DNA of 64,000 nt from CAWJPW01 sp963844845 (GCA_963844845.1 CAWJPW010000003.1:62001-126000), one strand, 5' to 3'. Numbered from the stretch's first letter, positions 40,312-51,260 are shown. The notes: generated from the letters alone by a model not told the origin. Translations and numbers: made by a program.

Positions 40312-40995
40312 AGCCGAAGTCCCTGCGGGTGAGGATGAAGGCGCCGACGGTCAGGAGGGCGGCGATGCGGAAGAGGCCGAAGGCGAGAGCGCGGGCCGAG
40401 GCCATGGTCGGTCGGACGAGCACCTCCAGCATGCCGTCGGCGCGGCTGCCGACAATGCGCGCGAGGATCTCCACCGGCCAGTGCAGCCATGGGGCCAGCG
40501 GCAGCAGGGCCCCCTGCAGGATCCCCAGCAGGATGATCGCCAGCATGGCCACCACGGCGTCGCCGTAGCCGGGCAGCAGGCAGGAGAGGAAGCTGATGGT
40601 GGCCACCAGGGCGAAGGCAGTGGAGAGGCCCTGGAGGAGCGTCGGGAGGTCCACGCCGCTGCCGAACGGAAGGGCCAGCACCAGCGGCGTCACCCCCACG
40701 ACGACGGCCGCGGTGAGCACGCCGGCGAAGCGGGCGAGCAGGATGGCCGGCAGCGTCACGGGGCGGGTGATCCAGTTGATCATCTCGCCGCTCTGGATGG
40801 GCTGGCCGAGGACGCCGGCGGCGAACACGAACGCCGCCAGCACGATCGCCAGCGAGCTGGCAGCGCCGGCCGCGGCGCCGACGTCGGATGGCGAGAGGAG
40901 CGCGGTGACGATGATGGCGACGGGGCCCATCAGCAGGAGCGCGACGCCGAGCGGGCTGCCCAGCTTGGCGACCACGGTGTGAAGGTAGAGCGCGT

Positions 40996-40999
<4 letters not shown>
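40298..40999 (-). CDS. ABC-2 type permease (NosY-like)
   Basis: 233 residues, six hydrophobic segments, with 'GEMINWITRPVTLPAILLAR' between helices 2 and 3, as in ABC-2 permeases of the NosY/CcmB-like group. Its ATG 40999 overlaps the ATPase stop (ATGA). With the ATPase and thioredoxin it forms a three-gene unit; a similar grouping accompanies periplasmic metalloprotein maturation in other bacteria, and an SCO-type copper chaperone gene lies nearby at 43541, but the substrate is not shown. Confidence 0.78.
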
Positions 41000-41916
<917 letters not shown>

Positions 41917-42074
41917 GGCGCGGGACTATACCACCTGCTCGGCCGCCGCCATCGGCTGTGACAGGCTCGATCAGAACCGCGACCCGGTAGTAGATCACGT
42001 CGGGGTCGGCGACGGTGACCCGTCCACGCAGCCTCTGGGCCCGCCGGCGGCGCGTCCGAGGACGAAGCCTGGCC

Positions 42075-43214
42075 TCAGCCCATCGCCGCCGCGGCCAGAG
42101 CGGTCCCCGGCGGGATGTCGGCGCAGAGGGCGCGCAGGCTGCCTTCGACGGCCTCCAGCGTGGTGGCGATCTCGGCGGTGCCGATGGCGCCCATGTGGCC
42201 AACCCGGAAGGCGCTGCCGGCGATGGGACCGAGGGCGCCGGCGACCACCACCCCTCGGGCCGCCATCTCGCGGCGGAAGGCGGCGTCGTCGATGCCGGCC
42301 GGGTAGCGCACCACCGAGAGGGTGTCGGCGCGGGCGTCGGCGTCGGTGAAGAGCTCGAGACCGAGGGCGGCGAGGCCGGCGCGGAAGGTGCGGGCGTTGC
42401 TGGCGTGGCGGGCGAAGCGGGCGACGAGGCCCTCCTCCACGGCCATGCGCAGGCCCTCGGCGACGGCCAGAATCTCGTTCACCGGCGGGGTGGAGAAGTA
42501 GCTGCCGGGGTCCTCCATGACCGGCAGCCAGCGCAGGAGGTCGGCGCTGTACGCCGGGACGGATTCGCGGGCCTGCCGCCGCGCCATGGCGCGCTGGGAG
42601 ACCAGGCACATGGCGAGCCCGGGCGGGGCGGCGATGGCCTTCTGAGGGGCGGTGAGGAGGACGTCGAGGCCCCACTCGTCGAAGCGCTCCTCGACCCCGC
42701 CGGTGGCGCAGACGCCGTCGAGGATCACCAGCTCGTCGCGGTCGGCGAGCAGCTCGCAGTACTCGGACACCGGCGCGCGGGTGCCGGTGGAGGTGTCGAC
42801 GTGCGTGATGGTGACGGCGGTGTAGGGACCGCCCCGGGTGAGAGCGTTCGCCAGCTCCGCGGGGGTGACGGCCCGGCCCCACTCCGAGCGCAGCGTCACC
42901 GCCTCGATGCCGAAGGCGCCGGCGAGCTCGGCGTAGCGGTCGCCGAAGTAGCCCTGGGAGAGCACCAGCACACGGTCGCCGGCAGCGGCCAGGTTGACCA
43001 GCGCCATCTCCATGGCCAGGGTGCCGGAGCCGGGTACGATGAAGGGCGCCGCCGTCGTCGACTGGCCGATGGCCCGGAAGTCGGCCAGCGCCTGGCGGTA
43101 GGCGGCCACCAGGTGAGGAGCGAGGTGGGATGGTGTGGGCTGAGCCAGGGCGTCGAGGACGCGGCGGTGGACCGGCGTCGGCCCGGGGATCATGGTCAGG
43201 GTGTCGTCGATCAT
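42075..43214 (-). CDS. Class V PLP aminotransferase (alanine-glyoxylate/serine-pyruvate type)
   Basis: 379 residues from ATG 43214 (GGGAG upstream). 'MIPGPTPVHRRVLDALAQPT' and 'PGSGTLAMEMALVNLAAAGD' are family hallmarks; Asp166 in 'LDGVCATGG' and Lys192 in 'LLTAPQKAIAAPPGL' are the PLP-contacting residues, with Lys192 forming the Schiff base. Enzymes of this group transaminate glyoxylate with alanine or serine, or act on 2-aminoethylphosphonate or ureidoglycine. Which is not clear, since neighbours give no pathway hint. Apparently a single-gene unit. Confidence 0.88.
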   Translation of the reverse strand: MIDDTLTMIPGPTPVHRRVLDALAQPTPSHLAPHLVAAYRQALADFRAIGQSTTAAPFIVPGSGTLAMEMALVNLAAAGDRVLVLSQGYFGDRYAELAGAFGIEAVTLRSEWGRAVTPAELANALTRGGPYTAVTITHVDTSTGTRAPVSEYCELLADRDELVILDGVCATGGVEERFDEWGLDVLLTAPQKAIAAPPGLAMCLVSQRAMARRQARESVPAYSADLLRWLPVMEDPGSYFSTPPVNEILAVAEGLRMAVEEGLVARFARHASNARTFRAGLAALGLELFTDADARADTLSVVRYPAGIDDAAFRREMAARGVVVAGALGPIAGSAFRVGHMGAIGTAEIATTLEAVEGSLRALCADIPPGTALAAAAMG

Positions 43215-43540
43215 GGCAGCTCCCTCGTCACGCGGCGGCAACGGTGGGTCGGTGTGTCGTGGCGTCTCTTAGGGTAAAGAGTGACGACTCAAGAGTAAAG
43301 GGTGGGGACGAGGCGTGGAGTGCAGCGAGCTCGCGCGCCCCGCCACCGGCGAGGGGATCCACGTGGAACGCGAACCGTACGTGATCCGCCTGTCCCCGGG
43401 CGGTCGTTCGAGCCCCCTGCACCCGTTTGCGACGGTGGATGGACGGCTCCCACCGGTTGCGCGCCGAACCTGCGCAGGGCGGCGTGGGGAATGAACAGCG
43501 GTGCCGGCGGCCTACGTTTGAAGAGGAGAAAGGCATCGAG
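43215..43540. promoter_or_regulatory. Divergent intergenic region
   Basis: 326 bases between outward-facing genes. An AT-richer patch at 43268-43312 reads 'gggtaaagagtgacgactc' then 'aagagtaaagggt', with a near-repeat of AGAGT-AAAGGGT and a small palindrome GAGT-GACG-ACTC (43279-43290). It could hold promoter or operator elements for either gene, but no clear -35/-10 pair was found. The rest holds nothing recognisable. Confidence 0.3.
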
Positions 43541-44260
43541 ATGACAGTTCGTACCTCGATCGTCGGGTTGGTGGTCGCCGGGCTCGTTGCGGGAGCCTTC
43601 GCCGCCGGCGTGTGGCTCGGTGCGACCCGCGAGGCGGCGCCACGGCCGCTGCCGGTGCTGGGGGCCGCCCCGCAGTACACGCTCACCAATCAGCTGGGCC
43701 ACCGGGTCTCGTCGCAGAGCTTTGGCGGCAAGGTCCAGCTCGTGACCTTCCTGTTTCCTTACTGCACCGGCTACTGCCCGCTCATCACCCACGAGCTGGT
43801 GGGTCTCGAGCAGCTGTTGCAAGGCGCGGGGCTCGCCGACCGCGTTCAGATGGTCGCCTTCAATGTTGGACCCGAGGACGCGGGCCCCGCGGAGATGGCG
43901 GTCTTCCTGCAGCAGTACGGATGGAGCCCGCGGGACACCCGCCTGCAGTTCCTCACGGGAGCCCCGGACGAGGTGCGGCGCGTGGTCACGGGTGGATTCG
44001 GCATCGACTACCGGAAGGTCACCGAGGCGCAGCAGGACGCCGACGCCGCGGCGGCGAGACAGGAGGGGCACTTCGTGCCCGAGCCCGAGGTGGTCAACCC
44101 CCTCGCCGAGCGGGTGGGCGCCGACTACGACGTGATCCACAACGACGCCCTGGTGGTGGTGGACCCCGAGGGCCGGGTTCGCGCCCTCTATGACGAGGCC
44201 GACCGTCTGCCCGACGAGCAGCTCCTGGTGATCGTGACGGGTCTTCTCGGCGGCGGTTGA
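43541..44260 (+). CDS. SCO1/SenC-like copper chaperone
   Basis: 239 residues from ATG 43541 (GAGGAGAAAGG upstream). An N-terminal membrane anchor (~6-26) precedes a thioredoxin-fold domain with 'LFPYCTGYCPLITHELVGLE' (Cys75, Cys79) and a later His200 in 'YDVIHNDALVVVDPEGRVRA'. This C-x3-C plus distant His is the copper site of SCO proteins, which load the CuA centre of cytochrome c oxidase or act as periplasmic thiol reductants. Longer than the usual ~200 by an inserted 'TEAQQDADAAAARQEGHF' loop before the His. No oxidase genes lie in the window. Confidence 0.88.
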   Translation: MTVRTSIVGLVVAGLVAGAFAAGVWLGATREAAPRPLPVLGAAPQYTLTNQLGHRVSSQSFGGKVQLVTFLFPYCTGYCPLITHELVGLEQLLQGAGLADRVQMVAFNVGPEDAGPAEMAVFLQQYGWSPRDTRLQFLTGAPDEVRRVVTGGFGIDYRKVTEAQQDADAAAARQEGHFVPEPEVVNPLAERVGADYDVIHNDALVVVDPEGRVRALYDEADRLPDEQLLVIVTGLLGGG

Positions 44261-44322
44261 CCCGGAGCGGCGACGAGCAGCGAGCCAGGACCGCACGCTG
44301 GTATGGTGGGAGAGGGACGATC

Positions 44323-45201
44323 ATGGAGGCGGGCTTTCTCGACCGCGTGGAGCTGGAGGGCGACAGCTACCAGGTGCAGACCGAGCTGGTGGACCCAGAG
44401 TCGGGTCGGGTGCGCAGCGTGGTCTTTCACGGCGGCCAGGTCGTGGCGGTGAACGAGGCGCGGCTGCACGGGGTGGACGGCGGCGTGATCGACCCCCAGG
44501 TTGTGCGGGACCTCGTCGGGCTGCACCACGAGGTGGTGCTCGAAGGTTTCGTACGCCGGATCCAGGGCTTCGCCGAGCGGACCGCCGCCAGGGTGGACCG
44601 CCCGGCAGCTCCGGTGGTCGCGCCGGCGCCAGTCGCCGCTGGCCCGGCGCCCGACCTCGAGCTGGACATCCCGCCGATCCCCGAAGACCCGGCGCTGGCC
44701 GACAGCATCGAGGTACGCCGCATGTTCGCCGAGTTTCGCGCCCAGGCCACTGTCGCGGCGGCAGATGCGGACGCCTCTACCCGCGTCGGGCACGCCGCCG
44801 CGGCCCTGACCTGGCTCCACGACCAGCCACGCTTCGGGCGGGCGCGCATCGACGAGCAGGCCCGCGTGCACCTGCTGATGGAGCGCACCGGGGAGTGGGA
44901 GGCGGCCGGCCGCCCCCCTGCCGGGGCCGAGCAGATCTGGACCGAGGTGATCGTCTTCTGCGCCTACGTGGCGGAGGTCAACAACCGCGCTGACCTGATC
45001 GTCTTCGACCGACAGCTGCTTTGCTGGGGCCTGCGCGCCCTTCGGGCGCGCGGTCCCTCCCGCTCGACCCTCAAGCCGATGCAGTGGCTGCGCGGGCGTG
45101 ACGACGAGCTGGACGCCCTGCTGGGCGCCGGCGACGCGCAGCCGGCTGAGGTGTGGCGGCAGGTGTTGGAACGCCTGTCGGCCGCACTGGGGACCGGTTG
45201 A
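44323..45201 (+). CDS. Protein of unknown function
   Basis: 292 residues, ATG 44323 after GAGGGA. The first ~85 residues ('VQTELVDPESGRVRSVVFHG'...'VLEGFVRRIQGF') resemble a small beta-rich domain with a helical end; a Pro/Ala linker follows (~88-110), then a helical half with 'EDPALADSIEVRRMFAEFRA' and 'IWTEVIVFCAYVAEVNNRAD'. No signal peptide, membrane helix or known motif. It starts 62 bases after the SCO gene on the same strand and may be co-transcribed. Confidence 0.55.
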   Translation: MEAGFLDRVELEGDSYQVQTELVDPESGRVRSVVFHGGQVVAVNEARLHGVDGGVIDPQVVRDLVGLHHEVVLEGFVRRIQGFAERTAARVDRPAAPVVAPAPVAAGPAPDLELDIPPIPEDPALADSIEVRRMFAEFRAQATVAAADADASTRVGHAAAALTWLHDQPRFGRARIDEQARVHLLMERTGEWEAAGRPPAGAEQIWTEVIVFCAYVAEVNNRADLIVFDRQLLCWGLRALRARGPSRSTLKPMQWLRGRDDELDALLGAGDAQPAEVWRQVLERLSAALGTG

Positions 45202-45304
45202 GCCGCTTCCCCGGGCGCGTCCCGGTCACGGGCCGCCGATGACGCTCGATCACCCGCCCAGGGTGTCCTCGAAGTCGGCCCAGAAGATCATGGCGGTGGG
45301 GGGA

Positions 45305-45335
45305 CCGGCCGCCAGCCCGCCCGCCGGGCGGCCGG
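45305..45335. terminator. GC-rich hairpin between convergent genes
   Basis: CCGGCCGCC (45305-45313), 13-base loop, GGCGGCCGG (45327-45335): a perfect 9-base stem between the plus-strand stop at 45201 and the minus-strand stop at 45359. No T-run follows on either side, so it is only a candidate. Confidence 0.35.
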
Positions 45336-45358
45336 AGCGTTGGGATGAGGACGGCTCC

Positions 45359-46837
45359 TCACGAGCTCGCAGCGGCCTCCCGGGCCTCCGGGGCGGGACC
45401 CCCTGCGGCCACCGCGTGGCCGGCCTCGGGGGCGGTGGCGGCGGTCCCTCCGCCCAGGACCTTGAACAGGGTCACCTGGTTGATTCGTGCCGCCAGCTCC
45501 AGGCCCACCAGCCCCTGCTGGGCCGAGTACAGCGACTGCTGCGCCACCAGCACCTCGAGGTAGCCGGTGAGGCCGCCGCGGTAGCGGGCCTGGGCGAGGT
45601 GGATCGTGGCCGCGAGGGAGGCGACGAGGGACTGCTGCGCCTCCTGCTGATCGGCCAGTGTTGCGCGCAGGGCGAGGGCGTCGTTGGCCTCGCGGAAGGC
45701 GGCCTGGATCGCCTTCTCGTACTGGGCCACTGCGATGTCACGGTCGACCTGGGCGGCGGCGAGGTTGGCGCGCAGGGACCCGCCCGCAAAGATCGGCGCC
45801 GAGATCCGCGGCGCGAAGCTCCAGGCCCCACTGCCGGACTTGAACAGCCCTGTCAGGTCGCTGCTCGCGGTACCGGTCGCGGCGGTGAGGGCGATGCGCG
45901 GGAAGAACGCCGCCCGGGCTGCGCCGATGTTGGCGTTGCTGGCCATGAGCTGGTACTCGGCGGCGCGCACGTCCGGCCGTCGCAGGAGGACCTCCGAGCC
46001 GAGGCCGGGGTCGATGGCGGCCAGAGCGGCCACCGCGTCGAGGCTCTCGGGCACGAGGTCGGACGCCACCGGAGCGCCCACCAGCAGCTCCAGCGCGTTC
46101 TCGTCGCGAGCCACGATCCCCTTGTAGCCGGCCAGCTCGACGCGGGCGCCATCCACCTGGCTTTCCGCCTGGCGTAGGTCGAGCTCCGAGGCCACGCCCA
46201 GCTCGCGGCTGCGACGGACCAGGGCAGAGCTCTTCTCCCGCGCCGCGAGGGTGTCCTGGGCGATGCTCAGCGCCTCGCGGTCCGCCACCAGCGACAGGTA
46301 GGCGTCGGACACTGCGGCCACCAGCGACAGCTCGGTGGCGGAGCGCGCCTGCTCGGTGGCGAGGTACTGGGCGAGGGCCTGGTCCTTGAGGCTCCGGACC
46401 CGGCCGAAGAGGTCGAGCTCCCACTCGGCGATGCCGAGGCTGACGCTGTACTGCTCGCTGGTCTGGGCGCGGCCGGTGTACGAAAGGTCAGCGGGGACCC
46501 GCGCCTTCTCACCGCCCGCCTCGGCGCCGACGCCGGGGTAGAGCGCGCTGCGCTCTATGCGGTAGAGGGCGCGGGCCCGCTCGATATTGAGGGTCGCGAC
46601 GCGGAGGTCGCGGTTGTTGGCGAGCGCCGTCGCGATGACGGTCTGCAGCTGGGGGTCGGTGACCAGCTCCTGCCAGGCCACGTGCGGTGCTGCTTTTGAC
46701 GCTGCCGTCCCATCCCCCGTTGTACCCGCGGCCTGCCACGTGGATGGCACGGGAGGCTCGGGGCGCACGTACTTGGGAGCCAGCGAGCAACCGGCAAGGG
46801 CGAAAAGACCCAGGATCGCGAGAGCTGTCCGTCTCAT
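45359..46837 (-). CDS. Outer-membrane efflux channel lipoprotein (OprM/NodT family)
   Basis: 492 residues from ATG 46837, one base after the pump stop and with CAGGAG upstream. The lipobox 'LFALAGCSLAPKYVRP' (Cys17) and the following 'PEPPVPSTW' are standard for RND outer-membrane factors. Two long repeats of coiled helices follow, e.g. 'RRSRELGVASELDLRQAESQ', 'LLRRPDVRAAEYQLMASNAN' and 'APIFAGGSLRANLAAAQVDR'. It forms the trimeric TolC-like exit duct for the pump encoded just upstream. The last ~30 residues are Ala/Pro-rich and unconserved. Confidence 0.93.
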   Translation of the reverse strand: MRRTALAILGLFALAGCSLAPKYVRPEPPVPSTWQAAGTTGDGTAASKAAPHVAWQELVTDPQLQTVIATALANNRDLRVATLNIERARALYRIERSALYPGVGAEAGGEKARVPADLSYTGRAQTSEQYSVSLGIAEWELDLFGRVRSLKDQALAQYLATEQARSATELSLVAAVSDAYLSLVADREALSIAQDTLAAREKSSALVRRSRELGVASELDLRQAESQVDGARVELAGYKGIVARDENALELLVGAPVASDLVPESLDAVAALAAIDPGLGSEVLLRRPDVRAAEYQLMASNANIGAARAAFFPRIALTAATGTASSDLTGLFKSGSGAWSFAPRISAPIFAGGSLRANLAAAQVDRDIAVAQYEKAIQAAFREANDALALRATLADQQEAQQSLVASLAATIHLAQARYRGGLTGYLEVLVAQQSLYSAQQGLVGLELAARINQVTLFKVLGGGTAATAPEAGHAVAAGGPAPEAREAAASS

Positions 46838-46838
46838 G

Positions 46839-49800
46839 TTACTGCTCCTGGGCGGCAGGCGGGGCCGCGGCGTCGGGCGTGCCGACGGGTTCGGCCTTGC
46901 GCCGACCGGCGAGCTGGACCACCACCACGAAGAAGAGGGGGATGAAGAAGATCGCCAGGAACGTGGCGGTGAGCATGCCGCCCAGCACGCTGGTTCCGAT
47001 GGCCTTCTGGGCCCCGGCGCCGGCCCCCGAGGCGAGCGCCAGCGGCAGCACACCGAAGCCGAACGCCATGGAGGTCATCACGATGGGCCGCAGGCGCAGC
47101 CGCGCCGCGCGCAGGGTCGCCTCCACCAGCCCCATCCCCGCCTCCAGGTTCGCCTGCGCGAACTGGACGATGAGGATGGCGTTCTTGGTGGTGAGCCCGA
47201 GCACGGTGAGCAGGCCGATCTGGAAGTACACGTCGTTGGGGAGGCCGCGCAGGGTGGTGGCGATCACCCCCCCGATCACGCCCAGCGGCAATGCCAGCAG
47301 AATCGAGATGGGGACCGTCCAACTCTCGTAGAGTGCCGCGAGCACCAGGAAGATGACCAGGATTGACAAGGTGTAGAGGAGGCCTGTCTGGGCTTGCGCC
47401 ATGCGCTCCTGGTAGGAGACTCCGGTCCAGTCGAAGCCGATCCCCGAGGGCAGCTTACGGGTGAGCTCCTCCATGGCGTCCATGGCCTCGCCGGAGCTCC
47501 TGCCGCGCGCCGCCTCACCCTGGATGTTCATGGCTGGGAACGCGTTGTAGCGCTCGAGCCGAGGCGAGCCGGAGACCCAGTGCCCGCTCGCCACGGCCGA
47601 CAGCGGGACCAGCTTGTCCTGGAGGTTGCGCACCTGGAGGCGCTGGAGGTCGCCGGGTAGCATCCGAAACGGCGCGTCGGCCTGGACATAGACCCGCTTG
47701 ACCCGGCCGCCGTGGATGAAGTCGTTGACGTAGGCGCTGCCGAAGGCCGCGGAGACGTAGCTCTCCACGGCGCTCACGGGCACCCCGAGGGCGCCGGCCC
47801 GGTCCCAGTCGATGTCCAGCTTGTACTGGGACACGTCGTCCATGCCGTTGGGTCGCACGGCGGTGAGCCGGGGGTCGGCCGCCGCCATGCCCAGCAGCTG
47901 GTTGCGGGCCTCCATGAGCTTCAGGTGACCAACGCCGCCGCGGTCCTGGAGCATGAAGTCGAACCCGGTGGCGAGGCCGAGCTCGGGGACGGCCGGGGGC
48001 GGGAACGCGAAGATCCGGGCGTTGGGGACGGCGGCCAGCGCCCGCATCGCCTTGCCTGCGACCTCGGCCGCCTGCAGGCCGGGCCGGTTGCGCTGATCCC
48101 AGTCGCGGAGCGTGATGAACGAGAGGCCCTGGTTCTGGCCACGGCCGGAGAACCCGAAGCCCGAGATGGTGGCGCACGACTCGACGGCGTCCTTCTGGTC
48201 GACCAGAAAGTGGTGCCGCAGCTCGGCCATCACCGCCTCGGTCTGCTCCAGGGTGGAGCCGGCCGGGAGCTGGGCCATCGCCACCAGGATGCCCTGGTCC
48301 TCGTCGGGGAGGTAGGCCGTGGGCATGCGGGTGAAGAGCACCCCGAGCGCGCCGGCGATGAGAACGAACACCAGGAGGTAGCGGAGGCGGCGCCCGAGGA
48401 TCCGGCCGACGACGCGCTCATAGCCGTCGCGGAGCCGGTTGAAGCGGCGGTCGAACCAGAGGAAGAACGGCCGCAGCAGACGGGACCCGGTCTCGGCCGC
48501 CTCGTGGCCCTTGGCCACCGGCTTGAGCAGGGAGGCGCAGAGCACTGGGGTGAGGATCAGGGCGACAGCCACCGAGAGCAGCATCGAGGCGATGACGGTG
48601 ATGGAGAACTGGCGGTAGATCACGCCGGTGGAGCCCGGGAAGAACATCATGGGCCCGAACACCGCGGCCAGCACCAGGCCGATGCCTACCAGAGCGCTGC
48701 TGATCTCGTCCATGGACTTCGCGGTGGCCTGGCGGGGAGGGAGCCCCTCCTCGCTCATCACCCGCTCGACGTTCTCCACCACCACGATGGCGTCGTCCAC
48801 CAGCAGGCCGATGGCCAGCACCATGGCGAACATGGTGAGCATGTTGATGGAGAAGCCGAAGGCGGCAAGCACCCCGAAGGTGCCGAGCAGCACCACCGGA
48901 ACTGCAATGGTGGGGATCAGGGTGGCACGCAGGTTTCCGAGGAAGAGGTACATGACCAGGAAGACCAGGACGATGGCCTCGATCAGGGTCTTGAAGACCT
49001 CGTCGATGGCGACGCGCACGAAGGGCGTGGTGTCGTAGGGGAAGACCACCTTCATGCCGGGTGGGAAGTAGCGGGCCAGCTCGCTCATGGCCGATCTCAC
49101 CGCGGCGGCGGTGTCCAGCGCGTTGGCGCCGGCCTCCTGACGGATCGCGGAAAGAGCCACGGGCTTGCCGTTGTACGAGGAGATCACGTCGGCGAACTCG
49201 GTCCCCAGCTCGGTGCGCCCCACGTCGCTTACCCGAACCACCGAGCCGTCGGGGTTGGTCCGCAGCGGCACCTCGGCGAACTCCGCCGGGGTCTCGAGCA
49301 GCGACTGCACCAGGATCGAGGCGTTGAGCCGCTGGCCGGGGACGGCCGGGGCGCCTCCGAACTGGCCCGCCGAGACCTCGACGTTGTAGGCTCGCACCCC
49401 GGCGACCACGTCGTCGGTGGTCATGCCGTACTTGGCGAGCTTGTCGGGATCGAGCCAGATGCGCATGGCGTACTGGGAGCCGAAGACCTCCACCTCGCCG
49501 ACGCCGGGCACGCGGGCCAGAACATTCTCGATCCGCGACACCAGGTAGTCGTTGAGGTCGTTCTGGTTCATGCTCCCGTCATCGGAGGTGATGCCGACCA
49601 ACAGAAGATAGTTGCGGGTGGACTTGCTGACCCTGACGCCCTGGCGCTGAACGACCTCCGGCAGCATGGGCATGGCCAGCTGGAGCTTGTTCTGGACCTT
49701 CGACCACGCCGTGTCGGGGTCGGTGCCGGCGGCGAACGTGAGGGTGATGCTGGCGGCGCCGGCCGAGTCGCTGGTGGAGGACATGTACAGCACGCGGTCG

Positions 49801-50015
49801 ATGCCGGTCATCTTCTGCTCGATGATCTGGACGACGCTGTCCTCCACCGTCTTTGCCGAGGCGCCCGGGTAGAAGGCCTCGATGGCGATGGATGGCGGCG
49901 CGATGGGAGGGTACTGCGAGACCGGCAGGGTAAGGATCGCGGCCACCCCCGCCAGCATCATGGCGATGGCGATGACCCAGGCGAAGACCGGCCGGTCGAG
50001 GAAGAACCGTGACAT
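46839..50015 (-). CDS. RND multidrug efflux pump, AcrB/MexB type
   Basis: 1,058 residues, full length, starting at ATG 50015 after GGGGAGG. 'MSRFFLDRPVFAWVIAIAMM' is the family N-terminus; 'IEQKMTGIDRVLYMSSTSDS' and 'DVSQYKLDIDWDRAGALGV' lie in the porter domain; 'LLVDDAIVVVENVERVM' contains the paired Asp of the proton relay in TM4. Twelve membrane helices and two large periplasmic loops are evident. It exports hydrophobic drugs, bile-type detergents or lipids with the adaptor and channel encoded on either side. Confidence 0.95.
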   Translation of the reverse strand: MSRFFLDRPVFAWVIAIAMMLAGVAAILTLPVSQYPPIAPPSIAIEAFYPGASAKTVEDSVVQIIEQKMTGIDRVLYMSSTSDSAGAASITLTFAAGTDPDTAWSKVQNKLQLAMPMLPEVVQRQGVRVSKSTRNYLLLVGITSDDGSMNQNDLNDYLVSRIENVLARVPGVGEVEVFGSQYAMRIWLDPDKLAKYGMTTDDVVAGVRAYNVEVSAGQFGGAPAVPGQRLNASILVQSLLETPAEFAEVPLRTNPDGSVVRVSDVGRTELGTEFADVISSYNGKPVALSAIRQEAGANALDTAAAVRSAMSELARYFPPGMKVVFPYDTTPFVRVAIDEVFKTLIEAIVLVFLVMYLFLGNLRATLIPTIAVPVVLLGTFGVLAAFGFSINMLTMFAMVLAIGLLVDDAIVVVENVERVMSEEGLPPRQATAKSMDEISSALVGIGLVLAAVFGPMMFFPGSTGVIYRQFSITVIASMLLSVAVALILTPVLCASLLKPVAKGHEAAETGSRLLRPFFLWFDRRFNRLRDGYERVVGRILGRRLRYLLVFVLIAGALGVLFTRMPTAYLPDEDQGILVAMAQLPAGSTLEQTEAVMAELRHHFLVDQKDAVESCATISGFGFSGRGQNQGLSFITLRDWDQRNRPGLQAAEVAGKAMRALAAVPNARIFAFPPPAVPELGLATGFDFMLQDRGGVGHLKLMEARNQLLGMAAADPRLTAVRPNGMDDVSQYKLDIDWDRAGALGVPVSAVESYVSAAFGSAYVNDFIHGGRVKRVYVQADAPFRMLPGDLQRLQVRNLQDKLVPLSAVASGHWVSGSPRLERYNAFPAMNIQGEAARGRSSGEAMDAMEELTRKLPSGIGFDWTGVSYQERMAQAQTGLLYTLSILVIFLVLAALYESWTVPISILLALPLGVIGGVIATTLRGLPNDVYFQIGLLTVLGLTTKNAILIVQFAQANLEAGMGLVEATLRAARLRLRPIVMTSMAFGFGVLPLALASGAGAGAQKAIGTSVLGGMLTATFLAIFFIPLFFVVVVQLAGRRKAEPVGTPDAAAPPAAQEQ

Positions 50016-50025
50016 GCCGCCTCCC

Positions 50026-51222
50026 CTACCGGGCGTCCGCGGCGGGGCCGGCCGTGCCTGCGCCTGCCTGTCCGTCGCCGGCAGCGGCGAAGGGAACGGC
50101 GTCGACATGGCTGCCGGGACGGACCTTCTGGCGGCCCTCAACGATGACGCGGTCGCCGGGGGCAAGGCCGGCGGTGACGAGCCAGGCGTCGTCGATGGCG
50201 CGGTCGAGGGTCAGAGCCCGCTGCTCCACCTCGCCGGTGTCGTTGACCACCCAGGCGAGGGGATCGCCCTTGGGGTCGCGGGTAATCCCTTGCTGAGGCA
50301 CGAGGAGGGCCTGCTCGTCGACACCTTCGGCGACCACGGCGCGGACGAACATGCCGGGGAGCAGCATGTGATCGGGGTTGGGGAACACCAGCCGCAGCGT
50401 CACCGAGCCGGTGGACGGCTCCACTGTGACGTCCCGGAACTTGAGTATGCCCTCGAGGGCGTAGGGGGTGCCGTCCTCGAGGAGGAGCCGCGCCCGGGTG
50501 TCGCTCGCTCCGGAGCCGGCGACGCTGCCGGCTGCCAGGCTGCGGCGCAGCCGCAGGACATCGGCCGAGGCCTGAGTCACGTCGACGTAGATGGGGTCGA
50601 GCTGCTGGACCGTCGCCAGGGCCTGTGGCTGGTAGGCGGTGACCAGCGCGCCCACCGTGACGCTGGAGCGGCCGATGCGGCCGCTGATGGGCGCCCGTAT
50701 CGGCGTGTAGCCGAGGTTGATGCGCGCGGTCTCGACGGCGGCGCGGCTCGCCTGCACGTTGGCTTCGGCCTGGCTCAGGGCCGCCGCGGCGTCGTCGGTA
50801 TCCTGCTGGCCCACCGCGTCGATCTCGGCGAGCTTCGCCAGCCGCTGGGCCCGGGAGCGCAGGGCGGGCACGCCCGCCTGCGCCACCGCCAGCGCCGCGG
50901 TGGCCTGGTCGAGCGCCGCCTGGTAGGGCGCCGGGTCGATGCGGTAGAGCACTGCGCCAGCGCGCACGTCGCCGCCCTCCTCGAACCCCCGCTCGAGGAT
51001 GATGCCGTTGACCTGTGGACGGATCTCGGCGATGCGGTAGGCCGAAGTGCGGCCGGGCAGCTCGGTGGTGAGTTCGACCTGCTGGGGCTCGAGGGTGACC
51101 ACCGAGACTTTGGGTGTCGGCGGGGCCGGAGGCGCCTCCGGGCCGCGGGAGCAGGCGGTGGCGAGGGTGACGGCCGCCAGGCAGAACAGGAGCTCTGGCA
51201 CGTGGTGCCTGATCGTCTTCAT
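50026..51222 (-). CDS. RND periplasmic adaptor (membrane fusion) lipoprotein, AcrA/MexA type
   Basis: 398 residues from ATG 51222 (AGGAGAAGGAA upstream). Lipobox '...VTLATACSRG' (Cys24), lipoyl halves 'AEIRPQVNGIILERGFEEGG' and 'GYTPIRAPISGRIGRSSVTV' around a helical hairpin, then beta-barrel and membrane-proximal domains ('LRLVFPNPDHMLLPGMFVRA'). It links pump and outer-membrane channel. It sits 38 bases after the TetR gene and 10 bases before the pump gene. Confidence 0.93.
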   Translation of the reverse strand: MKTIRHHVPELLFCLAAVTLATACSRGPEAPPAPPTPKVSVVTLEPQQVELTTELPGRTSAYRIAEIRPQVNGIILERGFEEGGDVRAGAVLYRIDPAPYQAALDQATAALAVAQAGVPALRSRAQRLAKLAEIDAVGQQDTDDAAAALSQAEANVQASRAAVETARINLGYTPIRAPISGRIGRSSVTVGALVTAYQPQALATVQQLDPIYVDVTQASADVLRLRRSLAAGSVAGSGASDTRARLLLEDGTPYALEGILKFRDVTVEPSTGSVTLRLVFPNPDHMLLPGMFVRAVVAEGVDEQALLVPQQGITRDPKGDPLAWVVNDTGEVEQRALTLDRAIDDAWLVTAGLAPGDRVIVEGRQKVRPGSHVDAVPFAAAGDGQAGAGTAGPAADAR

Positions 51223-51260
51223 TTCCTTCTCCTTCAGCGAATTGAAAGGCCACGCTCGAT

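Noticed and set aside
45202..45358. Minus-strand peptide M-I-F-W-A-D-F-E-D-T-L-G-G before a stop near 45251, recalling the DGFE tail
   Set aside because: Too short, lies after the outer-membrane channel stop in another frame, and lacks the D-G-F-E core.
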